From Domibacillus mangrovi (GTDB lineage Bacteria > Bacillota > Bacilli > Bacillales > Domibacillaceae), in NCBI RefSeq assembly GCF_001906925.1, contig NZ_MRWQ01000006.1, forward strand, positions 186,001 through 250,000: 64,000 nt of DNA, in the 5' to 3' direction. The notes below the pieces were generated by a model. The model was not told the DNA's origin. It saw nothing but the letters and a program-made list of their open reading frames with translations, and searched no databases. Position 1 is the stretch's first letter, and the number at the start of each line of letters is the position of its first letter. The translations under genes were made by a program, and so were the position numbers. Positions 17,658 to 25,858 of this stretch are shown here, one piece after another.

Positions 17658-17921
17658 TTATACTTGCCACGGCCACGGACCACTTTTCCATGCCCAAAAT
17701 TCAGGTGTACGATTAAGGCTACCTTGCTCTAGAGGACCAAATGCTGCTTCGAACTTTTCTTTAAGCTGTTTGCTGTAATGAGCATATTGATTGTATTGCT
17801 GGATCGCTTGCATATCAGTGGGATGAGTGTCTAAGTATAACGTCAATTCAATGAGAACAAAGTCAGCCACTTGAATTTCCTCTAACTGCTTATAATACTC
17901 TTGAGGCAACGTTTTAACCAT
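17658..17921 (-). CDS. cotJB: Spore coat protein CotJB
   Basis: 87 residues from the ATG at 17921, the normal CotJB length; longer in-frame starts run into cotJA. Motifs LPQEYYKQLEEIQVADFVLIELTLYLDTHP and the C-terminal GPWPWQV are diagnostic. The start overlaps the cotJA stop by eight bases (ATGGTTAA), indicating coupled translation. Confidence 0.94.
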   Translation of the reverse strand: MVKTLPQEYYKQLEEIQVADFVLIELTLYLDTHPTDMQAIQQYNQYAHYSKQLKEKFEAAFGPLEQGSLNRTPEFWAWKSGPWPWQV

Positions 17922-18162
17922 TTCCCTTACCTGCTCTCTTTTTATAAGGATTTTCATAAAAATCATAGAAAAAAGCCCATAATGTACCACTTTTCAATGC
18001 CTCTGCAGGAGAAAACTGTGGAAGATTTGGCGGTTGAAACCCTAAATATAAGTTCGGCGGAGTACTATAATATTTGCGACCAATAGGTGGACATGGATCA
18101 CAAGGGCCGTGAAACGGAACGTACGATTTTACTTTTGTAAACGTCTCTGGATTACTTTTCAT
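17914..18162 (-). CDS. cotJA: Spore coat associated protein CotJA
   Basis: 82 residues, proline- and tyrosine-rich: PFHGPCDPCPPIGRKYY and PPNLYLGFQPPNLPQFSP, then ALKSGTLWAFFYDFYENPY. CotJA is needed for assembly of CotJC in the coat. First gene of the operon; AGGTGA lies seven bases before the ATG. Confidence 0.92.
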   Translation of the reverse strand: MKSNPETFTKVKSYVPFHGPCDPCPPIGRKYYSTPPNLYLGFQPPNLPQFSPAEALKSGTLWAFFYDFYENPYKKRAGKGNG

Positions 18163-18197
18163 TATTTTTCACCTCACTAAATGACTTGCTTTGTAAT

Positions 18198-18232
18198 CAT
18201 ATACATTTCCCCTACTGTATATGCTAAAACAT
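18198..18232 (-). promoter_or_regulatory. Possible SigE promoter of cotJABC
   Basis: Minus strand: an AATA element, about 14 bases, then TATACAGT (SigE -10 consensus CATACAnT, one mismatch), some 45 bases before cotJA. cotJ operons are SigE-dependent in B. subtilis. The -35 match is weak. Confidence 0.4.
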
Positions 18233-18253
18233 CTTATTAGAGATGGGAGTAAC

Positions 18254-18835
18254 ATGCACTTTTTACACAAAACAATTGCAATTATGGTGGGAAGCTTCTT
18301 ATTAGGTGTTGGGGTGAATATTTTTCTCGTTCCTTATAAATTATTGGATGGAGGAACCATTGGAATCGGTCTGATCTTGCACTATTTGACGGGGATAAAA
18401 GTCGGGTTCGTTGTGATTATCATCAGTATTCCCATTTTTATGTTGTCATGGGTGTATAAACGCTCTTATTTGTATAACAGCCTTCATGGAATGCTATTTT
18501 CCTCCCTTATGATCGATATGCTCTATCCGCTGCATTCTGTAGGAACAAATTTATATCTAGCCCCTCTTACAAATGCTGTAATTGGAGGGATCTTTGTAGG
18601 ATCAGGGCTTGGCCTTATGCTTCGATTTGATACAAGTATCGGCGGAACTGATTTGCTTGGTCAAATGTTTGCGAGGTATATAAACCTGAATCCAGGAATA
18701 GTGATTTTTCTTATTGATTTCTTCATTGTTTTTACCGGAAGCATTTTCTTTTTAAATACTTCCCCTTTTTTATCCTGCCTCACCGTTTTTTGTGTAGGGA
18801 TCATGAGCAGCCTATTTTCAATAAAGAATAAATAA
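18254..18835 (+). CDS. YitT-family membrane protein
   Basis: 193 residues from the ATG at 18254 (GATGGGAGT upstream), rather than one 11 codons earlier. Five to six membrane segments with the YitT signature LLGVGVNIFLVPYKLLDGGTIGI and GLGLMLRFDTSIGGTDLLGQ. The usual C-terminal DUF2179 domain is missing, so it is the short form of the family. Divergent from cotJABC. Transport role presumed, substrate unknown. Confidence 0.8.
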   Translation: MHFLHKTIAIMVGSFLLGVGVNIFLVPYKLLDGGTIGIGLILHYLTGIKVGFVVIIISIPIFMLSWVYKRSYLYNSLHGMLFSSLMIDMLYPLHSVGTNLYLAPLTNAVIGGIFVGSGLGLMLRFDTSIGGTDLLGQMFARYINLNPGIVIFLIDFFIVFTGSIFFLNTSPFLSCLTVFCVGIMSSLFSIKNK

Positions 18836-18880
18836 CGTAAAAGCAAAATTTTTCATTAAATACTTTTATATGTAAGTGTA

Positions 18881-18920
18881 AAAATAATCCCGCTGTCACG
18901 AAGACAGCGGGATTATTTTT
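18881..18920. terminator. Bidirectional terminator
   Basis: 17-bp perfect stem aaaataatcccgctgtc/gacagcgggattatttt with a five-base loop, between convergent yitT-like and coat genes. Confidence 0.88.
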
Positions 18921-18922
18921 AA

Positions 18923-19501
18923 TTAACGTGCTGCAACTGCCTCAGAAGCTGGTGCATACGATTGCATGATTGCCTGCATGTCTGTAATTGGAAGCTGCGG
19001 CACTTGATAGTAGCCATTTTTATTTTGATAAATCGAGATCTCATACGCCATTTCAATACAGTTTGGAATCGAATCAGCTAACACCCGGCGTACGACAGGA
19101 TTTGTCGTTTCCATCGCAGCACCTGTTTTTACTGTAGCTAATGATTTCGCCGAGCCAAGCATCCATCCAGAAATAATCTCATCATTAATTTCGGTTTCTG
19201 ATTGAATCGGTTTTTTTGGCTGAGTTGGTGTTAGTCCAAATTTGAATGTGTTGTTTTCTTTCATCATATAAGTTTTTGTCGGTACTGCCGGATCTTGACC
19301 CGATTTAAAACAATCAACAATGGTGTTGTACGTCTGCTGCATAAATTGATGCTGACGATCCAATATGTCCAACAATTCCTGATCTTTTACTTTTGACCGG
19401 AGCACCGTGTATTTGTTTAATGCGCCGATTGTACATGATAATACTTCATGGACATCAAAAATCTCATGTGCACCATGGTTAAACTGTGGGGAAATATTCA
19501 T
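18923..19501 (-). CDS. CotF-family spore coat protein
   Basis: 192 residues from the ATG at 19501 (GGAGG nine bases upstream). The N-terminal ~75 residues look like a CotF/ferritin-like helical pair (HEIFDVHEVLSCTIGALNKYTVLRSKVKDQELLDILDRQHQFMQQTYN); a second similar helical part covers about 110-175 (ISGWMLGSAKSLATVKTGAAMETTNPVVRRV). Coat role is inferred from the fold and from cotJ and spoVA neighbours. Confidence 0.75.
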   Translation of the reverse strand: MNISPQFNHGAHEIFDVHEVLSCTIGALNKYTVLRSKVKDQELLDILDRQHQFMQQTYNTIVDCFKSGQDPAVPTKTYMMKENNTFKFGLTPTQPKKPIQSETEINDEIISGWMLGSAKSLATVKTGAAMETTNPVVRRVLADSIPNCIEMAYEISIYQNKNGYYQVPQLPITDMQAIMQSYAPASEAVAAR

Positions 19502-19704
19502 GTGTATTCGCCTCCTCAAGATTGTGGTACGCGCTTATTATGGAGCACCGATTTTTTTTTATACGATGGAATTATTTACTGACATCGGCTACTTGTGAAA
19601 TGAAAATGGTATGTATCACAATGCTGTCTTTTTCCTCTTGCTTATGTAAAAATGAATGATAGGGTCAACTATTTACAATATGGAAATGGAAAGGGTTAAG
19701 ACAA

Positions 19705-20004
19705 TTGAATAAAAAAGAGCTAGAAAACAGTATAATTGAAAATTATCAGCGTGATGAACAAATGATGGTGTTTATTTTCGCTCAGTGGTGTGTTAATAAC
19801 GATTTTGATCCAATTGAGCTGTATACGAGAGCCTATCCGAATCAGGTGGCTAACGACGCACTTAAACAAGCCATCGAGTTAACTGTGCCTAAAGAAGAAG
19901 CAGGCACTATTGCAAATGAAACAATGTTAAACGTGCTGTCACTTTACGGAAACGATGATTTAGCGTTTATCGTGACGAAAAAAATGGGATATGACAAAAA
20001 ATAA
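19705..20004 (+). CDS. Conserved small cytoplasmic protein
   Basis: 99 residues, acidic, helical, no signal: ENSIIENYQRDEQMMVFIFAQWCVNNDFDP, then YTRAYPNQVANDAL. TTG start with GGAAAGGG eight bases upstream. Looks like a conserved Bacillaceae family, function unknown. Its 3' end lies 24 bases from the convergent GGDEF-EAL gene with no obvious terminator. Confidence 0.7.
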   Translation: MNKKELENSIIENYQRDEQMMVFIFAQWCVNNDFDPIELYTRAYPNQVANDALKQAIELTVPKEEAGTIANETMLNVLSLYGNDDLAFIVTKKMGYDKK

Positions 20005-20028
20005 CTAGTAGCCTTTTAGGCGATTTTA

Positions 20029-22140
20029 TTAAGCTAAATAAGCAAATGGATGCATAAAAAAAGTGTCCATTTTTTCTGCAGACATCGGTTTTGCAAAAAA
20101 ATAACCCTGTGCTTCTTGGCAGTTCATTTCTTTTAAAAAGGTGACCTGTTCGATCGTTTCCACGCCTTCTGCAAGGACATCCATCTTCAAATTTTTAGCG
20201 AGTGTAATGATCATCGCCACAATGGCTTTATTCGTGTCATCCAGTGTTTTAACGAATGTTTGGTCAATTTTAAGCCGATTAATTGGAAAATGACGGAGCG
20301 AACTGAGGGAACTGTAGCCTGTCCCAAAGTCGTCCATACTCACATGGATGTTTAAGTCCTTTAACTTTTGCAAAACAGAATGGAGAAATTCCCCTTCAAG
20401 TATCATGCTTTCCGTTAGTTCAAGGTCCAGCCAATCCGGTGATAAACCGGTTTGTTCAAGGACTTCTTTCACAGTGTTGACAAACGTAGGCTGTGTGAAC
20501 TGTCGGACAGACACATTGACACTGACTCGTATGGCTGGAAAACCGGCCTCCTGCCATTTTTTATTTTGCCGGCAGGCTGTTTGCAGCACCCACTTGCCAA
20601 TCGGTATAATTAAACCGGTTTCTTCCGCGAGCGGAATAAAGTCAGCGGGTGAAATCATCCCGAGCTCTGGATGTTCCCAGCGGATCAGTGCTTCCACCCC
20701 TAATATGTGGCCCGATTGAAGATCGAATTGAGGCTGATAATGCAAGTGAAACTGGCCGCGTTCCAATGCTTTGTGTAACTCTCGCTCCATCTTCATTTTT
20801 TTCGCATTTTTTTCATCGAGTTCTTTCGTGAAAAATTGATAATTATTTTTGCCGTTCTCTTTCGCTAAGTACATCGCTGCATCGGCGTGTTTAATCAATG
20901 TCTCGCTGTCTTGTCCGTCCTCCGGGTACATGCTAATGCCGATGCTGGCCGTCACGAAAATCTCTATTTCATGAATAGCGATCCGTTCCCCTATATAATG
21001 GATCAGGTGCGCCGCCAGTGCTTCTGCTTCTTTGCGGTCTGTATGAGGCAATAAAAGGGCGAATTCATCTCCACCAATGCGGGCGACCATATCCCCTGCG
21101 CGCAGGCACTCTTCAATCCGTCTTGCGATCAACTTCAACACTTGATCCCCAAGATTGTGGCCCATCGTATCATTAATATTTTTAATGCGGTCCAGATCGA
21201 TGTAGACCACGGCAAATGGATAATGGGGACTCAAAGAGTCAACGGCTTTCATGTTTTCTTGAAATAACCGGCGGTTTGGCAGCCCCGTTAAGTAATCGTA
21301 ATGAGCGACACGGTAGATCGCTTTTTCTGCTTTTTTCCGCTCGGTAATATCGGTGGCTGTTCCCACCACTTCGACAATTTCACCCTTTTCAAAAATGGGT
21401 GATAAGTAAATCAGAAGTGTGTGTTTGAAAATTCCGATTTCGAAGTCGACCGCTTTTCCTTTATACGCTTTAGCGAAATAGGCTTTTATTTTTCTCACCA
21501 CTTTCGCTGAAAAAAGGGCATCCAGCTTTTTCCCTTGCACAAAACTTGTCGTATAACCTAACGGTTCCAAAATTTTTCCTTCCAGCAACGTCAGCTGAAA
21601 TTCTCCTTCATCGGTCTGTTTGTATTTAAAAACGGCATTGTGCAAATTTTTCACCGTTTGTCGAAAGTCATTTTTCAGTGCCATTTTCAGTTGTTCTTCC
21701 GCTTTTTTCCGATCCGTAATATCGCTTCGGATCGAGACAAACTGGTAAGGATGACCCTGATCATCGAGAAACGGTACAATCGTTGTGTTTACCCAGTACT
21801 CTGAGCCGTCTTTCGCCCGATTTTTAATATCGCCTTTCCAAATATCCCCTTGCTTGATCGTTTTCCACATGTGCTGAAAAAAGGAGTGTGGGTGAAAACC
21901 AGAATTGATGAGGCGATGTGTTCGCCCTAGGAGTTCATGACGTTCATATTTAGATATTTCGCAAAAACGATCATTCACATAGGTAATCATACCGGCCGCA
22001 TCGGTAATCACGAGGATGGAAGACTGATCGAGTGCGTACTGAATATCATATAAATCTTTCATAACACGCTCATAATCAAGGGGTAATTCCTCTTCGTAAC
22101 GAGACGTCCCTAAGTAAAACAGATTATACATTTCATCCAT
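20029..22140 (-). CDS. PAS-PAS-GGDEF-EAL cyclic-di-GMP enzyme
   Basis: 703 residues, no membrane segments. Two PAS domains (about 30-150 with the PAC motif YQFVSIRSDITDRKKAEEQL, and 155-275 ending ITERKKAEKA), GGDEF domain (about 275-440; catalytic motif GGDEF intact in RIGGDEFALLLP) and EAL domain (about 450-700; EALIRW, DDFGTGYSSL and LAEGVET intact). It could both make and break c-di-GMP; with both motifs intact the net direction cannot be read. A PAS ligand such as heme, flavin or a small molecule is likely the input. GGAAGATGG precedes the ATG. Confidence 0.92.
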   Translation of the reverse strand: MDEMYNLFYLGTSRYEEELPLDYERVMKDLYDIQYALDQSSILVITDAAGMITYVNDRFCEISKYERHELLGRTHRLINSGFHPHSFFQHMWKTIKQGDIWKGDIKNRAKDGSEYWVNTTIVPFLDDQGHPYQFVSIRSDITDRKKAEEQLKMALKNDFRQTVKNLHNAVFKYKQTDEGEFQLTLLEGKILEPLGYTTSFVQGKKLDALFSAKVVRKIKAYFAKAYKGKAVDFEIGIFKHTLLIYLSPIFEKGEIVEVVGTATDITERKKAEKAIYRVAHYDYLTGLPNRRLFQENMKAVDSLSPHYPFAVVYIDLDRIKNINDTMGHNLGDQVLKLIARRIEECLRAGDMVARIGGDEFALLLPHTDRKEAEALAAHLIHYIGERIAIHEIEIFVTASIGISMYPEDGQDSETLIKHADAAMYLAKENGKNNYQFFTKELDEKNAKKMKMERELHKALERGQFHLHYQPQFDLQSGHILGVEALIRWEHPELGMISPADFIPLAEETGLIIPIGKWVLQTACRQNKKWQEAGFPAIRVSVNVSVRQFTQPTFVNTVKEVLEQTGLSPDWLDLELTESMILEGEFLHSVLQKLKDLNIHVSMDDFGTGYSSLSSLRHFPINRLKIDQTFVKTLDDTNKAIVAMIITLAKNLKMDVLAEGVETIEQVTFLKEMNCQEAQGYFFAKPMSAEKMDTFFMHPFAYLA

Positions 22141-22158
22141 TTATCCATCTTCCTTTCA

Positions 22159-22181
22159 TAAAGTGAAACATCATTCAGTGG
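22159..22181. repeat. Fragment of the intergenic repeat family (R5)
   Basis: ataaagtgaaac then tcattcagtgg differs at one base from the end of the 15.6-kb copy (reverse complement) and of the 37.9-kb copy. It lies just upstream of the PAS-GGDEF-EAL gene. Confidence 0.65.
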
Positions 22182-22264
22182 ATGCTTATTGCCTATTAAA
22201 GCAGAATAAAAAGAAAAAACATACATTTTTATCATTATAAGACATATAGTCCTTTTTGACTATA

Positions 22265-22302
22265 AAAACCGGATTGATTCATATCAATATCAATCCGGTT
22301 TT
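22265..22302. terminator. Rho-independent terminator
   Basis: aaaaccggattga/tcaatccggtttt 13-bp stem, followed on the minus strand by a T-rich run; closes the CDF gene. Confidence 0.78.
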
Positions 22303-22305
22303 GCT

Positions 22306-23274
22306 TCATTGTTTATTAGTAGTTGTCATCTGCCAGCTCGAATTATCGTCATCTTCAATAATGCCGAGCGCAACATCTGCAATTTCTTTTTCTCCTAGCA
22401 ATCGGTCTCTGACTCGGAATTTAATGTCGTCCGCTTCTGCAAGTGATAATCCTTTACGCAGTTCGATGATGCCGTCAACATGATACGAGCGGCCTTCCTG
22501 TAAAATGCGTAAATGATGAATGTCTACTGTATCCGCATCTTCTAAAATAACCTTTGCTACTTTTTCTTCTACTTCAACAGGAGCTGCCACACCGATAAGA
22601 CCGACCATGTTGTCATATCCGACACGGAAGGCAACAAAAACCATCAATAATCCAATTAATATTGTAATGACACCGTCTGCTGCAAGGATACCAAAAAACT
22701 GCGCAAGTGTAATCCCAATAAGCGCTAAAAAGGCGCCCGATGTCGCGACTAAATCTTCATAAAAGACAAGGCGCGTTGCAGGTGATGCTTTGCCGACATT
22801 TCGAAACGCTTGTGTCAAAATATTTCCGCTTTTTTCAACGTGTGCTTCTTCCAAAATTTCTTTCATCGCTTTAAATAAAATAAATCCATCAATAATGATG
22901 GCTGCTACAAGAACAGCTACATTTAGTAAAAAGTCTGTAGATTCTTCTGGATGCTGAAGCAATTTCCATCCTTTTAAAATCGTTTCGTATGCCATAATTG
23001 TAACGACGATGACGGCGATCATACAAAAGATGTTCACAACCCGGCCGAATCCGGTTGGGAACCGTTTTGACGGCTTCATTTCCGCCAGTGCACTGCCAAA
23101 ATACACAAATCCCTGATTCACAGCATCTGCTAGTGAATGCATAGCAGATGCAAACATCGTCCCGCTTCCGCTAAACGAGGCCGCAATAAATTTCAAAACC
23201 GCTAACACGGTATTGCCTATCGCCGCAATACCTGAAGATGTATTTCCTTTTTTCAATAACTGAACAATCGCCAT
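22306..23274 (-). CDS. Cation diffusion facilitator (CDF) transporter
   Basis: 322 residues, about six membrane segments then a cytoplasmic C-terminal domain (about 215-310; VEEKVAKVILEDADTVDIHHLRILQEGRSYHVDG). The TM2 metal site MHSLADAVNQ (His-x3-Asp) is present; the TM5 site reads YEDLVATSGA instead of the usual DxxxD, as in the ZnT9-like branch. Exports a divalent metal, probably zinc, cobalt or manganese, by proton exchange. GGAGG before the ATG. Confidence 0.85.
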   Translation of the reverse strand: MAIVQLLKKGNTSSGIAAIGNTVLAVLKFIAASFSGSGTMFASAMHSLADAVNQGFVYFGSALAEMKPSKRFPTGFGRVVNIFCMIAVIVVTIMAYETILKGWKLLQHPEESTDFLLNVAVLVAAIIIDGFILFKAMKEILEEAHVEKSGNILTQAFRNVGKASPATRLVFYEDLVATSGAFLALIGITLAQFFGILAADGVITILIGLLMVFVAFRVGYDNMVGLIGVAAPVEVEEKVAKVILEDADTVDIHHLRILQEGRSYHVDGIIELRKGLSLAEADDIKFRVRDRLLGEKEIADVALGIIEDDDNSSWQMTTTNKQ

Positions 23275-23460
23275 ATACGACCTCCTATTTTTCCATATAT
23301 CACTATACCCTAGAAGTGTTTGTTTGTATCCCGACCTTTATTAAAGTTTTTATAAATGAATAAATAAAAGATTTACCAATCGATAAGTTAGTTGAAAAGA
23401 TTGTTAGTTTGAAATCGTACGGGACACCACCTGAAATTAGTACTTCAAGTATACAATAAA

Positions 23461-23510
23461 AACAGCGCTCCTTTCCTCGATAAATCGAGGAAAGGAGCGC
23501 TGTTTAGTTT
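23461..23510 (-). terminator. Strong terminator after cstA
   Basis: 20-bp perfect stem aacagcgctcctttcctcga with its complement around a taaa loop; long T run follows on the minus strand. Confidence 0.85.
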
Positions 23511-23558
23511 GAAGGTACTTTTTCAGTGGCCTCATCAAAACAAGAGAGCCTTTTTTGC

Positions 23559-25007
23559 TTATGCGGCTGGCGGATCTGTTATGTCTTCTTCAAGCGGCAC
23601 ATTTTCGTTTCGTGCTCGAATGGCTCTTTTATAAAAAAGCCCTATAATAATAACTGTAATGACTGCACCGCCGTAATAGGCGATTTCAAGCGGCAGATTA
23701 AAGCCAATTTGGGCGTTCAAAATGTAAGTCATAGTCGCCATCGTCATGAAAATGGCAGGAATCATGGCGACAAAGTAATTTTTGCCGGCAATGAACAAGT
23801 AGACAGCCGCAACCCATAACGCGATAACTGCTGTCGATTGGTTTGCCCACGAGAAGTAGCGCCATAAAATATTAAAGTCAATTTTCGTTAATACGAATGA
23901 AATAATGAACAAAGGTACGGCTATCCAAAGACGGCTTGATAATTTCATCTGACTGACGTTCATGTAGTCCGCAATAATCATGCGGGCACTGCGAAATGCT
24001 GTATCGCCTGATGTAATGGGCAAGACAATTACACCAAGGATTGCCAGCGTACCGCCAATAGCACCAAGTGATAAAATAGACGCTTCGCTGACAACAGCTG
24101 CTGGTCCCCCATTAGCTAAAAGTTCGTTTAAACCAACTGGTCCTTGAAACAAGCTCATCGCTGCTGCTGCCCAAATCATAGCAATCATACCTTCTGCAAT
24201 CATCATGCCGTAGAAAATTTTACGGCCCTGTTTTTCATTTTGCGTCGTCCGTGAAATAATGGGCGTCTGTGTCGCATGGAAACCGGACAATGCACCGCAT
24301 GAAATAGTTAAGAACAAGAGCGGGAATATCGGCAAGTTATCTGGGTGCATGTTAGTCAACGTCAATTCTGGAATAGGTGCACCTGTCGCAACGAGTGAAA
24401 CCCCAACACCAACGGCGCTTATAATCAGCAAAGCACCAAAGATCGGATAAAAACGTCCGATAATTTTATCAATTGGTAAAAGTGTCGCCAAAATATAGTA
24501 AGCAAAGATCATTCCAACAATGAGGCTGATACCCATCCACCCATCCATTAAGTTGTACAAAAGATCTGCCGGTGATGTGACGAATACTGTACCGACTAAA
24601 AGTAATAGCAAAATAGCAAAGGCATTTACAACATGTTTCATGGCCTTGCCTAAAAATTTTCCCGCTAGTTCTGGCAAGTGTGCACCACGGTTACGGATGG
24701 AAATCATTCCTGTTAAATAGTCATGCACTGCTCCTGCAAAAATACAGCCAACGACAATCCAAATGAATGCAACTGGACCATATAATGCACCCATAATGGG
24801 CCCGAAGATCGGGCCGACACCGGCAATGTTGAGCAGTTGAATTAATGAATTTTTCTTCGTATTCATTGGCAGGTAATCTACGCCGTCCTGATGTGTATAA
24901 GCTGGTGTCGAACGCTCTTCTTTGACGCCAAACATATTTTCAATAAACTTTCCATATGTAAAATACCCGACAACTAGTAAGACTAATGCGCCTAGAAATG
25001 TATACAT
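23559..25007 (-). CDS. cstA: Carbon starvation protein CstA (pyruvate/peptide permease family)
   Basis: 482 residues, a short CstA form, with about 13 membrane segments. Motifs LNIAGVGPIFGPIMGALYGP, DYLTGMISIRNRGAHLPEL, HATQTPIISRT and LPITSGDTAFRSARM are diagnostic. E. coli CstA and BtsT (same family) take up pyruvate or peptides. It follows a LytS/LytT-type two-component pair on the same strand, like the BtsSR-BtsT arrangement, and has a catabolite-control site candidate upstream. Confidence 0.9.
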   Translation of the reverse strand: MYTFLGALVLLVVGYFTYGKFIENMFGVKEERSTPAYTHQDGVDYLPMNTKKNSLIQLLNIAGVGPIFGPIMGALYGPVAFIWIVVGCIFAGAVHDYLTGMISIRNRGAHLPELAGKFLGKAMKHVVNAFAILLLLLVGTVFVTSPADLLYNLMDGWMGISLIVGMIFAYYILATLLPIDKIIGRFYPIFGALLIISAVGVGVSLVATGAPIPELTLTNMHPDNLPIFPLLFLTISCGALSGFHATQTPIISRTTQNEKQGRKIFYGMMIAEGMIAMIWAAAAMSLFQGPVGLNELLANGGPAAVVSEASILSLGAIGGTLAILGVIVLPITSGDTAFRSARMIIADYMNVSQMKLSSRLWIAVPLFIISFVLTKIDFNILWRYFSWANQSTAVIALWVAAVYLFIAGKNYFVAMIPAIFMTMATMTYILNAQIGFNLPLEIAYYGGAVITVIIIGLFYKRAIRARNENVPLEEDITDPPAA

Positions 25008-25083
25008 CGTAACTCCCCCTCATTTTTTGTAATCGTTTTCAATTAGTATACTGAAAGAGAATATGAAAAAGAGAGAAATGGAA

Positions 25084-25134
25084 TGACATGTACGTGAAAG
25101 CGCTTATCATGTAAAGATAAAGCGCTAACGTGTC
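25084..25134 (-). promoter_or_regulatory. Inverted repeat with cre-like site before cstA
   Basis: tgacatg..agcgcttatc/gataaagcgct..tgtca forms a long imperfect hairpin starting at the LytT-type gene stop. Within it TGAAAGCGCTTATCA (25095-25109) resembles the CcpA cre consensus TGWAAnCGnTnWCA, with a mismatch only toward the 3' end. It may be both an attenuator after the regulator gene and a CcpA site for cstA. Confidence 0.5.
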
Positions 25135-25858
25135 ATATTTCAAGCTGATGGCGCAGTTCTTTCGCGTAGTTACGGCTGACCGATAATACTTCCTGCCGTC
25201 CTTTTAGTTCGAGCTGATATGCGCCATTAAACCATGGCGTCAGCTTTTGAACATAATCCAGATGAACAAGAAAGCTTTTATGAATACGAAAAAATGGATA
25301 TTGCTCGAAGCGGGACTCCAAGTCTTTTAATGTCATTTTCACTTCATACTCACTGTCTGCTATAACAATTTTGCTTAGTTTCTCTTCACGTGTCACATAA
25401 ATAATGTCATTTGGATTAATATATATAATCTCTCCGTCTGATTCCACTGCAAATTTTCCTGTGTTTTTTTTTACGACTCTTTTTTCTGGGAGCAGCTTTT
25501 GAATCCTGCTGACAGTTTCCTTTATATCCTCTTCTTCAAACGGCTTTAATAAATAATGAACGGCTTCATAACGAAAGGCTTCAACCGCAAACTGCGGATA
25601 GGCCGTAGCAAACACAATGCCAGGTACTTTTTTCAGCTCTCGTATTGATTTTGCAGTATCAATCCCATTCATACCAGGCATTTCAATATCTAAGAAGACT
25701 ACGTCCGGCTGCAGCTGGACACATTTCACAACAGCTTGCTCGCCCGAATCTGCTTCACCGATTACCTCAATAGATGGATGATTTGAAAGTAAATGAATAA
25801 GTTCTTTACGGCTGTAGGGCTCATCATCAGCGACGAGTACTCGTATTTGATGATTCAT
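25133..25858 (-). CDS. LytTR-family response regulator
   Basis: 241 residues. Receiver domain (about 5-120: DDEP acidic pocket, phospho-acceptor Asp in VVFLDIEMPG, Lys in LLKPFEEED), then LytTR DNA-binding domain (about 145-240: INPNDIIYVTREEKLSKIV, FFRIHKSFLVHLDYV). Partner of the adjacent LytS-type kinase, whose gene it overlaps by 32 bases. Likely activator of cstA directly downstream; AAAGGAATGG precedes the ATG. Confidence 0.92.
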   Translation of the reverse strand: MNHQIRVLVADDEPYSRKELIHLLSNHPSIEVIGEADSGEQAVVKCVQLQPDVVFLDIEMPGMNGIDTAKSIRELKKVPGIVFATAYPQFAVEAFRYEAVHYLLKPFEEEDIKETVSRIQKLLPEKRVVKKNTGKFAVESDGEIIYINPNDIIYVTREEKLSKIVIADSEYEVKMTLKDLESRFEQYPFFRIHKSFLVHLDYVQKLTPWFNGAYQLELKGRQEVLSVSRNYAKELRHQLEI